From Paraburkholderia fynbosensis (GTDB taxonomy: Bacteria; Pseudomonadota; Gammaproteobacteria; Burkholderiales; Burkholderiaceae): a stretch of DNA of 64,000 bases. Below the pieces are notes generated by a model, which saw nothing but the letters and a program-made list of their open reading frames with translations, was not told the origin of the DNA and made no database searches. Location of the stretch: NCBI RefSeq assembly GCF_902859935.1, contig NZ_CADIKI010000022.1:1-64000 (forward strand), read 5' to 3'. Every line of letters starts with the position of its first letter. Position 1 is the first letter of the stretch. Shown one piece after another: positions 25,147 to 33,334 of the stretch. The position numbers and the translations under genes were made by a program.

Positions 25147-25518
25147 ATGTCCAAGATTTACTGGCGCCAAGTATTACCTTGGGTTCTTGCCGTTTTTTTC
25201 GTCGTGGGATCGCTCAGCAACATCGTCGCCCCGCGATCCATCTTTGAGGAATACCTGAAGTGGGGATATCCGCACTGGTTCCATTTCGTGACCGGTTCGC
25301 TGGAACTCATGGCCGCCATTCTGCTGGCGCGAGCGCGGACGCGGCTGGGGGGCTCGGCGCTCGGCTGCACCGTGATGTTGGCTGCGCTGGCAACCGTCAC
25401 AGTCCACGGCGAATACGGGCATGGGGTGGCGCCGCTTGTCGCGGCGATACTATCGATTGTTGTCGGCTGGATTGCCTGGCGCAAGCCGCTCGCTGCCGGT
25501 TCTATGGCTCGGGCCTAA
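25147..25518 (+). CDS. DoxX-like small membrane protein
   Basis: 123 residues with four hydrophobic segments (PWVLAVFFVVGSLSNIVAP, FVTGSLELMAAILLA, LGCTVMLAALATVTV, VAAILSIVVGWIAW), the pattern of DoxX-like proteins. The start at 25147 follows AGAAGG by about ten bases; the frame extends to 25099 without benefit. It lies about 80 bases after the NmrA-like gene and is probably co-transcribed with it under HxlR control. DoxX-type proteins are often linked to redox stress, but their chemistry is not established. Confidence 0.75.
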   Translation: MSKIYWRQVLPWVLAVFFVVGSLSNIVAPRSIFEEYLKWGYPHWFHFVTGSLELMAAILLARARTRLGGSALGCTVMLAALATVTVHGEYGHGVAPLVAAILSIVVGWIAWRKPLAAGSMARA

Positions 25519-25959
25519 ACCTTACGCGGCCTTCGAGAGCTTAAAGGCATGCTGAAAGTGCTGTTACGAACGAGCTACCGGTTTCAAATCCCCGTTGGAA
25601 CAGGGTCGGCTTATTGAATCGGGCTTGGCGGTTGGTGGGTCAGTGCGAGCATGCTGGCAGCCAACGCCAACGCGCCGACCAAGGAACGGTGTGCCTGCGC
25701 AGCTTAGCGTATGAAAATGCCGTTTCTTGACGGCACCCCTCTTGGATCGCATCCCCCTTCCCCGCTTGCGGCTTCGGTTGTGAGCATTCCCTTTCCTCGG
25801 GTCTCTTCACTACGACCGCGTCGCTTGGTGCCCGGTGCGTCGTACTAATGGTCAGCAACGTTCGATACGTTGGTAGTACAACGTATTGTGTATTATAAAC
25901 AATCATTCTACACGGACAGTTTGACATTACGGCTATAATGTTGAGAATTATCCAGCCGT
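25519..25959. other. AT-richer intergenic region before the recombinase
   Basis: About 440 bases with no supported gene. It becomes AT-rich from 25840, with TATAAT at 25934-25939 close to the recombinase start codon. A nested inverted repeat lies at 25842-25879. GGTTTCAAATCCCC near 25581 resembles a tRNA T-arm, but no cloverleaf can be built around it. Confidence 0.4.
25842..25879. repeat. Nested inverted repeat near recombinase gene
   Basis: GTACTA (25842-25847) pairs with TAGTAC (25874-25879), and inside it CAACGT pairs with ACGTTG around a TCGAT centre (25856-25872). A further copy of CAACGT follows at 25879. Such spaced inverted core sites resemble tyrosine-recombinase binding sites, so this could be an attachment or recombination site. 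Confidence 0.4.
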
Positions 25960-27174
25960 ATGTGTAACAGACGCACCTCGCACCCAAAACCCTCCGTGAC
26001 CGTCCTTCTGCCAACCCCATGCCCTATTGAGACGCTGGTCATCCCCCCGGACCTGGATGGCCGCACGGGCATCAACCGCGCGCAGAACGTCATCGCCCAG
26101 ATTGCGGCGCAAAACGATCTCGACGCGATTCGTGCCTGGCTCGCGCGTGTCGTCGACAAGAAAACCACTTTCGACACCTACCGCAAGGAAGCCGAGCGCC
26201 TGCTGCTGTGGTCGCTGCTTCAATTGGGCAAGCCGCTGTCTTCGCTGACGCACGAGGACCTGCTCGTCTATCAGCACTTTCTCTCGGATCCGCAACCGGG
26301 CGCGCAATGGACCGCAAACGGCGGGCGCAAGCATCCGCGTGGCGATCCGCGCTGGCGTCCGTTCTACGGACCGCTCTGCGCCACCAGTCAGCGTCAGGCA
26401 TTGGTGATTCTCAACGTCATGTTCGCGTGGCTCGTGCAGGCAGGCTATCTTGCCGGCAACCCGCTGTCGCTCTCCCGTCAGCGCGCGCGCCGCGCGAAGC
26501 CGCGCGTCACCCGCTATCTTTCGCCGGAGCGATGGCTCGAAGTCAAAAACTGGATTCAGGCCATGCCGAAAGAGACGGACCGCGAGCGTGAGCACGCCGT
26601 GCGCGTGCGCTGGCTCTTCACCCTGCTCTATCTGGGCGGTTTGCGCATTACCGAGGTGGCCACCAATACGATGGGCAGTTTTTTCTGCCGTCGCGATGCG
26701 AACGGCGTCGATCGCTGGTGGCTCGAGGTGCTGGGCAAAGGCGACAAGGAACGACTGGTGCCTGCCACGGCGGAAATGATGGCGGAGCTCTCCGCCTATC
26801 GCCATCAACAGGGATTGCCGCCGTTGCCTTCACCGCACGAGGACACGCCGCTCGTGCTGCCGATCGGGCAGTCGCGCAAACCGTTGACACGGGCCGCCTT
26901 GCACCTCATCGTCAAGCAGGTTTTCAGCGGCGCGGCGCAGGCGCTCCGTGCTCGTGGCGACGAGTACACGCAGCAAGCCGATCAACTCGAACTGGCCTCA
27001 GCGCACTGGCTGCGGCATAGCGCGGGATCGAACATGGTGGATCAGCAGGTCGACCTTCGTCTGGTGCGCGACAACCTGGGGCATGCGTCACTCACCACGA
27101 CCAGCCAGTATCTGCATGCCGACGATGATCGGCGTCACAAGGAGACCGATGAGAAGCATCGGATCGGCTGGTAG
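25960..27174 (+). CDS. Tyrosine recombinase/integrase
   Basis: 404 residues, complete. The N-terminal core-binding domain contains TFDTYRKEAERLLLW, and the catalytic domain has all expected residues: Arg in LYLGGLRITEV, Lys in LGKGDKERLVP, HxxR in HWLRHSAGS, His in LGHASLTTT and the nucleophile Tyr in TSQYLHAD. The ATG at 25960 is preceded by GAGAA. It sits at the border between the relic-rich left part and the intact metabolic right part of the window. No tRNA target is seen, so it may be a stand-alone recombinase rather than a classic island integrase. Confidence 0.9.
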   Translation: MCNRRTSHPKPSVTVLLPTPCPIETLVIPPDLDGRTGINRAQNVIAQIAAQNDLDAIRAWLARVVDKKTTFDTYRKEAERLLLWSLLQLGKPLSSLTHEDLLVYQHFLSDPQPGAQWTANGGRKHPRGDPRWRPFYGPLCATSQRQALVILNVMFAWLVQAGYLAGNPLSLSRQRARRAKPRVTRYLSPERWLEVKNWIQAMPKETDREREHAVRVRWLFTLLYLGGLRITEVATNTMGSFFCRRDANGVDRWWLEVLGKGDKERLVPATAEMMAELSAYRHQQGLPPLPSPHEDTPLVLPIGQSRKPLTRAALHLIVKQVFSGAAQALRARGDEYTQQADQLELASAHWLRHSAGSNMVDQQVDLRLVRDNLGHASLTTTSQYLHADDDRRHKETDEKHRIGW

Positions 27175-27240
27175 TGCGCGTGGCAGGTTCCGAATGTACG
27201 GGCTCGTATCCCGATCTCGAAGAACGGCATCAACCGCCGC

Positions 27241-29292
27241 TCACAAATCCAGCACGACGCCCGCCGGCGCACTGCCTTTCGCAGGACGTCCCACACAAAC
27301 AAGCGCATGCCCAGCTTCGATATCCGCGACGACCTCACCCTCGTACCGAACCCGCCCTGACAACAACCGCGTCGAACATGTCCCGCACGTACCCGACCTG
27401 CAATTCGACGGCGCGTCGACACCGTGCGCCTCGGCGAATTCCAACAAGCTGCCGTCGCGCGGCGACCATTGAAGCGTGCGCGCCGATTTCGCAAAAGTCA
27501 CAGGTAATACGCCAGCGCCGCGCGCGATCGACGCTGCCGCCGGCGTCTCACGTTCGATCACCGCGCGCTTGATACTCGCCGGTCCAAAGGCCTCAAATCG
27601 GATCCGCTCATCTGCCACATTGAGGCCGCGCAGCCCGTCGTACATGTCGCGCATGAACTGCTCAGGCCCGCACAGATAGAAATCATAGTCATCGAACGGA
27701 AGTACGCGCTTGAGTGTGTCGATACTCATACGCCCGGCCGGCGCGCCCTGCGTCGATCCATCTGCGGCACTATCGAACAGATGCACTGAAACCGCCGGAT
27801 AACGCTTCGCGACGTCTTTCAAATGACCGCTGAATGGCCGTTCGCCATCGCTACGCGCGCCATGAAAAAAGAACATCCGTTTCGCGCGCGCCTTATCGCC
27901 CTCCGGCGAATGCAGTACGTGATGCAGGATCGCCATCATCGGGGTGATGCCGATGCCTGCGGAAACGAGCACGGCGGGCCGCTGACTGTCCTCGTCGTAG
28001 ACGAACGTCCCGCCGGGCCGTTTCGCTTCGATCCGGCTACCGACGACGAGGCGATCGTGCAACCAGCTCGACGCAACCCCCTCGCGTTTTACGCTGATCC
28101 GATAACGCCGCGCGTCATACGAATCGGAAAGCGTATAGGTGCGCACCAGCGGTGCGTTCGGTCCTGTCACCGGTACACGAATCGGCAGAAATTGTCCCGG
28201 CTTGAACGGCGGCAACGGCACACCGTCAATTGATTCAAAGTAAAACGAGCGAATCGACGGCGTTTCTTCGATAACTTCCACAACCTTCAGATTCTGCCAG
28301 GCGGAAGTACTCGTGCCTTGCTGACGGATAGCGGCTGCGAACTGCGGAGCGAATTCAACTTCCGACCACCGGAACGGCAATGCACCACGGCTGCGACGTA
28401 CTGCGTCGATACGAAAACGGACAAGCCGCTCCGCGCCTGCGAAGCCCGCCAGTTCCGCACCGTCCCAGATCACTTCCGCCCGCACCGCGAGATAGAGCAG
28501 ATCGCCCGTCGCAAAGTCGATGAACAGCAAACCGGCGCGCGGGTCATGGAGCAGATTGCCGATCGTGTTGAAGAAGCGATTGCCACTGTAGTCCGGGGTA
28601 GTCAGCGTGCTTGCGTTGTCGACGCGAACAAAGCCAGGCGCACCGCCGCGATGCGAGACGTCGACACCACGCGCGAGCCCCGCCCCTTCTTCGAGGTTGG
28701 CGCTCGCGATGAAAAACGTGTCGACGCGCATGATCAAGGCACGGTCCGCGTCGCCGAGTTGTGCAGCGACTTCCGGCTCGCAAGCCAACGGCGCACCCGT
28801 TTCCACAAAGGTCGGCGTTCTGCTCTGAATGTACTTCGCGCAATTGCCAAAGCTCTGCGTCACCTCGACGAACAGCGTTTCGCCTTCCACCGACCTCACC
28901 ACACCGTTGACCCGGTTACGCCGCCGCGTCTGCGGCTGCAGCCCGAGCCCTCCGATCATCGCGCCTGGCTGCCAGTGCCCCGCGAGCGGGTCGCCGGGCA
29001 GCACGCCTGCGTCGATGCGCAGCGTCTTCGCATCCGGCGACGACACGAAACCCGGCTTGCCCGCGCGCAGCGTCGCCCACGGCTGACCGTTCGCATCGAC
29101 GCCGCCGAACACCACGAATGGCTGGTCGGCAAAAAACTGTCGATGCTGCTCCGGCATATAGCGCCGAATCCCGCGACGTCCAGCCGATTCCGCCTGGCTA
29201 GTCACCCCGGCGCGTTGCTGCGCGGTCACCTCGCCCGCGTGAAACGGCGATGCGTCGACACCCCAGCCATTCAGTGGAACAAAAGCGGACAT
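27241..29292 (-). CDS. Fusion oxidoreductase: PNPOx-like FMN barrel + FAD/NAD reductase + [2Fe-2S] ferredoxin
   Basis: 683 residues. The N-terminal half (about 40-330) looks like a pyridoxamine-phosphate-oxidase-type split barrel (RRYMPEQHRQFFADQPFVVF, WATLRAGKPGFVSS, AGLLFIDFATGDLLYLA). It continues into a ferredoxin-reductase domain (LVRTYTLSDSYDARRYRISV for FAD, VLVSAGIGITPMMAILHHVL for NAD) and ends in a plant-type ferredoxin domain with CRSGTCGTCSTRLL and a final Cys. The start at 29292 drops a 54-residue Arg-rich extension. It is 31 bases after a GST gene and divergent from a LysR regulator, suggesting one regulated operon for detoxification or one-electron redox work. Reaction unknown. 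Confidence 0.85.
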   Translation of the reverse strand: MSAFVPLNGWGVDASPFHAGEVTAQQRAGVTSQAESAGRRGIRRYMPEQHRQFFADQPFVVFGGVDANGQPWATLRAGKPGFVSSPDAKTLRIDAGVLPGDPLAGHWQPGAMIGGLGLQPQTRRRNRVNGVVRSVEGETLFVEVTQSFGNCAKYIQSRTPTFVETGAPLACEPEVAAQLGDADRALIMRVDTFFIASANLEEGAGLARGVDVSHRGGAPGFVRVDNASTLTTPDYSGNRFFNTIGNLLHDPRAGLLFIDFATGDLLYLAVRAEVIWDGAELAGFAGAERLVRFRIDAVRRSRGALPFRWSEVEFAPQFAAAIRQQGTSTSAWQNLKVVEVIEETPSIRSFYFESIDGVPLPPFKPGQFLPIRVPVTGPNAPLVRTYTLSDSYDARRYRISVKREGVASSWLHDRLVVGSRIEAKRPGGTFVYDEDSQRPAVLVSAGIGITPMMAILHHVLHSPEGDKARAKRMFFFHGARSDGERPFSGHLKDVAKRYPAVSVHLFDSAADGSTQGAPAGRMSIDTLKRVLPFDDYDFYLCGPEQFMRDMYDGLRGLNVADERIRFEAFGPASIKRAVIERETPAAASIARGAGVLPVTFAKSARTLQWSPRDGSLLEFAEAHGVDAPSNCRSGTCGTCSTRLLSGRVRYEGEVVADIEAGHALVCVGRPAKGSAPAGVVLDL

Positions 29293-29323
29293 GATCGGAC
29301 TCCAGCCAACAGCCAAGCACAGG

Positions 29324-29965
29324 TTACGCGGCGACCAGACCCGCCTTCGTCGCCGGCATCGCAATGAAACGCGGCAACGCCTCCACGCGACGCAGCCATG
29401 CACGAATGTTCGGATACGCTTGCAGCGACACGCCGCCTTCCGGCGCGTGGGCAATGTAGGTGTGCGCGGCGATGTCGGCGATCGTTACGTGATTGCCCAC
29501 CGCGAAAGGTTTATCGGCCAGTTCCTGTTCGATCACGTCGAACAGTTTGACGGCGATGTTCTTCGCGGTCTGATGATCATTCGGCGCGCCGAATACCGTC
29601 ACGAGTCGCGCGGCGCAAGGTCCGTACGCAATCTGCCCGGCGGCAAGCGAGAGCCAGCGTTGCACGGCCGCGGCGCCGGGCGCATCGTCCGGCAGCCACG
29701 ACGCATCGCCGTAACGCTTGGCCAGATAGACGAGAATCGCATTTGAATCGAACAGCGTGAGCTCGCCGTCCTGAATCGTCGGCACCTGGCCGAACGGGTT
29801 CAGCGCCAGATAGTCCGGCTTGCGGTTATCGCCGGCCTTCATGTTCAGTTCGACGACTTCAAACGGCAGATCGAGCAGTGACAGAAACAGCTTCACCCGA
29901 TGCCCATGCCCGGACAGCAGCGTCGTATACAGTCGGATAGGTTGGGCAGGTTTGGCAGCAGGCAT
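29324..29965 (-). CDS. Glutathione S-transferase
   Basis: 213 residues. Thioredoxin-like N-domain (IRLYTTLLSGHGHRVKLFLS) with the cis-Pro region NPFGQVPTIQDGELTLFDSN, which binds glutathione, then an all-helical C-domain with the N-capping motif (NHVTIADIAAH). The Ser in the LSGH segment is the likely activating residue. The start at 29965 was preferred to the track extension because it gives the usual MPAAKPAQPIRLYT. First gene of a pair with the fusion reductase, divergent from LysR at 30075. Confidence 0.88.
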   Translation of the reverse strand: MPAAKPAQPIRLYTTLLSGHGHRVKLFLSLLDLPFEVVELNMKAGDNRKPDYLALNPFGQVPTIQDGELTLFDSNAILVYLAKRYGDASWLPDDAPGAAAVQRWLSLAAGQIAYGPCAARLVTVFGAPNDHQTAKNIAVKLFDVIEQELADKPFAVGNHVTIADIAAHTYIAHAPEGGVSLQAYPNIRAWLRRVEALPRFIAMPATKAGLVAA

Positions 29966-30074
29966 GTCAGACTCCGGAGTTCGATGAGGTACGTAGCCAG
30001 CATAGGCGCACGCGGTAGCTCGCGGAAGCCTGATAATCCCGGAAACACATTCAATCGAAGATGGACAATCGACT

Positions 30075-30983
30075 ATGGCCGACGTACGTGACGTGAACCT
30101 GAATCGTCTGGCGGTCTTCGTCGCGGTCGTCGACGCCGGCTCGCTGACCGCTGCCGCCGCCCGCCTGGGACTCGCCAAAACGATGGTCAGCACGCACATG
30201 CAGCGGCTCGAAGCGGAAGTGGGCGCGAGTCTGCTCGTGCGCACGACGCGGCGGCTCGGCGTCACGGAAGCAGGCCGCGCGTTCTACGAAGCGAGCGTGA
30301 AGATTCTGCGAGCGGCCGAAGAAGCGCTGAACGCAGTCAGCGGAGAGACGGCGCCAGTGCGCGGCACGTTACGCGTCAGTTCGCCGATCGATTACGGCGC
30401 ACTGATGGTAGCGCCCGCACTGGTCGAACTGCGCCGCGAACATCCGCAACTCGACGTCGAATTGCTGTGCAGCGACCAATACGTGGACTTGATCGCCGAC
30501 GGGATCGACGTCGCGATTCGGCTGGGCCGGCTGGCGGATTCGAATTACCGGGCAGTGAAGCTTGGCAGTTTCGTTAAATGGATTGTCGCGAGTCCGGCGT
30601 TCATCGACACCTGGGGCACACCGCGAACACCGGCCGACCTGGCGGCGCTGCCCTTTTGCGCATTGACGGTATTGCCGCACCCATTGGCGCTCGAGTTGCG
30701 GCGCGACGACGGCACAACGGACAGCGTGCGATGCGAAAATGCGTTTCTGGTCAACACCGCCGACGCGTGCCGCGCAGCGACACTCGCGGGCGGCGGCTTC
30801 GGTTTATTGACGGATTTTTCGATCGGCAATGACATCGAGACGGGGCGGCTGATTCGTCTGCTGCCGCACTGGGCAACCGATGCCGCGAGTATCCAGGCCG
30901 TATTCCCGCCCACCAGCCACCCCCCGGCGAAAGTGCGCGCATTGATTGAAACGCTGAAGCGACAGCTTGCTGATCCCACGTAA
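30075..30983 (+). CDS. LysR-family transcriptional regulator
   Basis: 302 residues. N-terminal HTH (GSLTAAAARLGLAKTMVSTH, then RLEAEVGASLLVRTTRRLGV) and a C-terminal effector domain of the CrgA/DsdC-like subgroup (VRGTLRVSSPIDYGALMVAP). It is divergent from the GST/fusion-reductase pair across 109 bases and is likely to control it. Its stop lies only 7 bases from the end of the porin gene on the opposite strand (convergent). Confidence 0.88.
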   Translation: MADVRDVNLNRLAVFVAVVDAGSLTAAAARLGLAKTMVSTHMQRLEAEVGASLLVRTTRRLGVTEAGRAFYEASVKILRAAEEALNAVSGETAPVRGTLRVSSPIDYGALMVAPALVELRREHPQLDVELLCSDQYVDLIADGIDVAIRLGRLADSNYRAVKLGSFVKWIVASPAFIDTWGTPRTPADLAALPFCALTVLPHPLALELRRDDGTTDSVRCENAFLVNTADACRAATLAGGGFGLLTDFSIGNDIETGRLIRLLPHWATDAASIQAVFPPTSHPPAKVRALIETLKRQLADPT

Positions 30984-30990
30984 CGCAGTA

Positions 30991-32139
30991 TCAGAACGAA
31001 TGCCGCATGCCGATCCGCACATCGGCCTGCGTGCTGGAACTCGACGGCGTGAAGCTATAGCCGATCACCGCGTTCACGCCGTCCGATGCGCGCAGATAAT
31101 CGCCGGAGAGATAAACGTCGGTGCGTTTGGACAGCAGGTAATGCAGACCGAGCGAGCCCTGATTCCAGTGATTGCCTTCGAATCGCGTGTGCTGATAGCC
31201 ACCGTACAGCAATAGCGCGGGGGTGAACGTGTACGCGGCGCCGCCTTCGTAGACCTGCATATGCGAGGTCTGCCCGACGCCCTTGATGGTCGTGTACGTG
31301 AAATTGCCGCTGAGCATCACCTTGCCGATCGTGTAGGCCGCGCCGATCGCAAACGCCCCTTGCCGGTCGACCGGAAACGACGACGTGCTATACAGGTCCG
31401 TTATCGCACCCGTCGCCGGATCGACGGAGACGGCAGGCTGGCCGAGGAAGGTATGCACGCCGAGCATCGCGAACGGATCGAACGCATAGATGCCGTACGG
31501 GTCGTTCAACTGCGTATAGGCCGCGCCCATGTTGAACGCGTTGTGCTCATAGTGCGCGCCGACACTCCACGCGCTCTTCTCATGAAAATCGCCCGCGGTA
31601 TTGCCGAACGAGTACATGCCGCCAAACGTCAAGCCGGAGAAATCATTCGAGAGAAACTTGATCGAATTCGGCAGCCGGTCGCCATTCATCCGGTCGAAGT
31701 CGCCCTGATGGATCGCATAGCCGCTCGCCCACGCCGAGATGTTGTACAGATACACGAACTCCTCCGTCATGTCGAGCTGGTTGCCGAGCGATAGTGTGCC
31801 CCAGCCGTTCTTCAACCCCACATACGCCTGCCGTCCGAATTGAGCGCCGCCGAACGCCAGCTGACCATTGCCGAGGTGAAAACCCGATTCGAGCGCGAAC
31901 ACCGCTTGCAAGCCGCCGCCGAGATCTTCAACGCCCTTGAAGCCGATGCGGTTGCCATATGAAATGCCGTCGTCGAATTTGAACTGGTGGGAGCCGCCCG
32001 CGTTGCTCACATAGGTAACGCCCGCGTCCAGAATGCCATACAGCGTGACGCTGCTTTGCGCGTGCACGACAGTTGGCGCGCAGGCGGCGCTGGCCACCAT
32101 GGCGAGGGCCGACAGACCCAGCGCATTTCTGTTCTTCAT
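30991..32139 (-). CDS. Gram-negative (Burkholderia-type) trimeric porin
   Basis: 382 residues. Signal peptide ending VVHA-QSS, mature start SVTLYGILDAGVTYV, GFKGVEDLGGGLQAVFALES and terminal aromatic HSF are standard for the family. It is the third gene on the minus strand after betC and the choX-like gene (about 200 bases from the latter). In this position it may admit choline-O-sulfate or choline through the outer membrane; that is inferred from the neighbourhood. Confidence 0.9.
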   Translation of the reverse strand: MKNRNALGLSALAMVASAACAPTVVHAQSSVTLYGILDAGVTYVSNAGGSHQFKFDDGISYGNRIGFKGVEDLGGGLQAVFALESGFHLGNGQLAFGGAQFGRQAYVGLKNGWGTLSLGNQLDMTEEFVYLYNISAWASGYAIHQGDFDRMNGDRLPNSIKFLSNDFSGLTFGGMYSFGNTAGDFHEKSAWSVGAHYEHNAFNMGAAYTQLNDPYGIYAFDPFAMLGVHTFLGQPAVSVDPATGAITDLYSTSSFPVDRQGAFAIGAAYTIGKVMLSGNFTYTTIKGVGQTSHMQVYEGGAAYTFTPALLLYGGYQHTRFEGNHWNQGSLGLHYLLSKRTDVYLSGDYLRASDGVNAVIGYSFTPSSSSTQADVRIGMRHSF

Positions 32140-32346
32140 ATGCTTCTCCCCGCTCTTTGCCTATGTATTTTTCCGGATACAACGACGCATGCCCCGCGCA
32201 ATCGAGGCGCGCGCGGCAATACACGCTTTGTCTTTGAACGTTAAGTCGCACGAACCAAGAATACGGGTCCAGATTCATGACCATTCGCGCGAAAGCGACA
32301 TGAATCTGGCGCTCGACGACTTTGAGATGCGCCGCGAATATCGCCG

Positions 32347-33300
32347 CTATTTCACGCCGAGCGCAGTTTGCACCGCTTGCAAACCATTCGCGCCATTGAC
32401 CGTGCGCACACCGTCGAGCCATGACTTCAACAGTTCGGGGTGGCGCTTTAACGCGTCGGTTGCGGCAGCGTCGACAGCGGTCTTCTTCTCGTGCACTTCG
32501 GTAATCACGCCGTTTTCCAGATCGACATTGAAAGTGAGCTGCCTGAACAGACGGCCGAGATTCGGGCATTCACCGGCGTAGCCGCTGCGCGTCACCGTAT
32601 TGACCGTGGCGCCGCCGTAGTTCGGTCCAAAGTACTTGTCGCCGCCATCGAGATAGCTCAGCTTGAACTTCGTGTTCATCAGATGCGGCTCCCACGCGAG
32701 GAACACGATCCACTTTCTGTCGCGCACCGCGCGTTCAACCTGCGTGAGCATGCCTGTCTCACTCGATTCGACGAGTTGCCAGTTGCCGAGTCCGAATACC
32801 TTGTCGCCGACCATCTTCTTGATGTTCTGATTCGCGGGCGCCCCGGGCTCGATGCCATAAATCTTGCTGTCGAATTTGTCCGCATTCTTTGCCAGGTCCG
32901 CGAACGAATGGACGCCGGCGGCGGCCACGTAATCGGGCACGGCGAGCGTGAACTTCGCGTCGCTCAGATTCGGATGCACGACGTCGATCGATTTTTCATC
33001 TTCGAACGGTTTGACCACCGGCGCCTGCGCCGGCATCCAGTTGCCGAGGAAGACGTCGATCTGCCCTTTTTTCAACCCCTGATAGGTGATCGGCACCGAT
33101 AGATTGGCGACGCTCTGCTGGTAGCCGAGCGCCTTCAGCAACACGCCCGTCATCGCATTGGTCGCGTCGATGTCGCTCCATCCGGGCCCTGCCATGTTGA
33201 CCCGCGTGCACGACTGAGGCTCTGCGGCCGCCGCGAAGCCAACGCTCGCGCACAGCGCCGCCGCGCCAAATACCGCCTGTTTTAAGCGCTTTTTCATCAT
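32347..33300 (-). CDS. Choline/betaine ABC transporter binding protein, ChoX-like
   Basis: 317 residues with a signal peptide (AVFGAAALCASVGFAAAAEP). The mature protein shows OpuAC/ProX-type features: VNMAGPGWSDIDATNAMTGV, GLKKGQIDVFLGNWMPAQAP and WIVFLAWEPHLMN, whose tryptophans form the aromatic cage for quaternary ammonium ligands. An ATG at 33300 (or 33297) has AGGAAG just upstream. It follows betC by 34 bases, so it is co-transcribed. No permease or ATPase gene is adjacent, so it must dock on a transporter encoded elsewhere. Confidence 0.88.
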   Translation of the reverse strand: MMKKRLKQAVFGAAALCASVGFAAAAEPQSCTRVNMAGPGWSDIDATNAMTGVLLKALGYQQSVANLSVPITYQGLKKGQIDVFLGNWMPAQAPVVKPFEDEKSIDVVHPNLSDAKFTLAVPDYVAAAGVHSFADLAKNADKFDSKIYGIEPGAPANQNIKKMVGDKVFGLGNWQLVESSETGMLTQVERAVRDRKWIVFLAWEPHLMNTKFKLSYLDGGDKYFGPNYGGATVNTVTRSGYAGECPNLGRLFRQLTFNVDLENGVITEVHEKKTAVDAAATDALKRHPELLKSWLDGVRTVNGANGLQAVQTALGVK

Positions 33301-33334
33301 GCTGGCTTCCTGTCGAAAGAAAAAGAAGTGATCG

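Noticed and set aside
25575..25600. GGTTTCAAATCCCC as a possible tRNA T-arm at an integration site
   Set aside because: No anticodon arm, acceptor stem or CCA-side pairing could be found around it, and the T-loop has an extra base.
28318..29367. Plus-strand open frame opposite the fusion reductase
   Set aside because: Arg-rich, no start signal, no domain; the minus-strand protein is clearly real.
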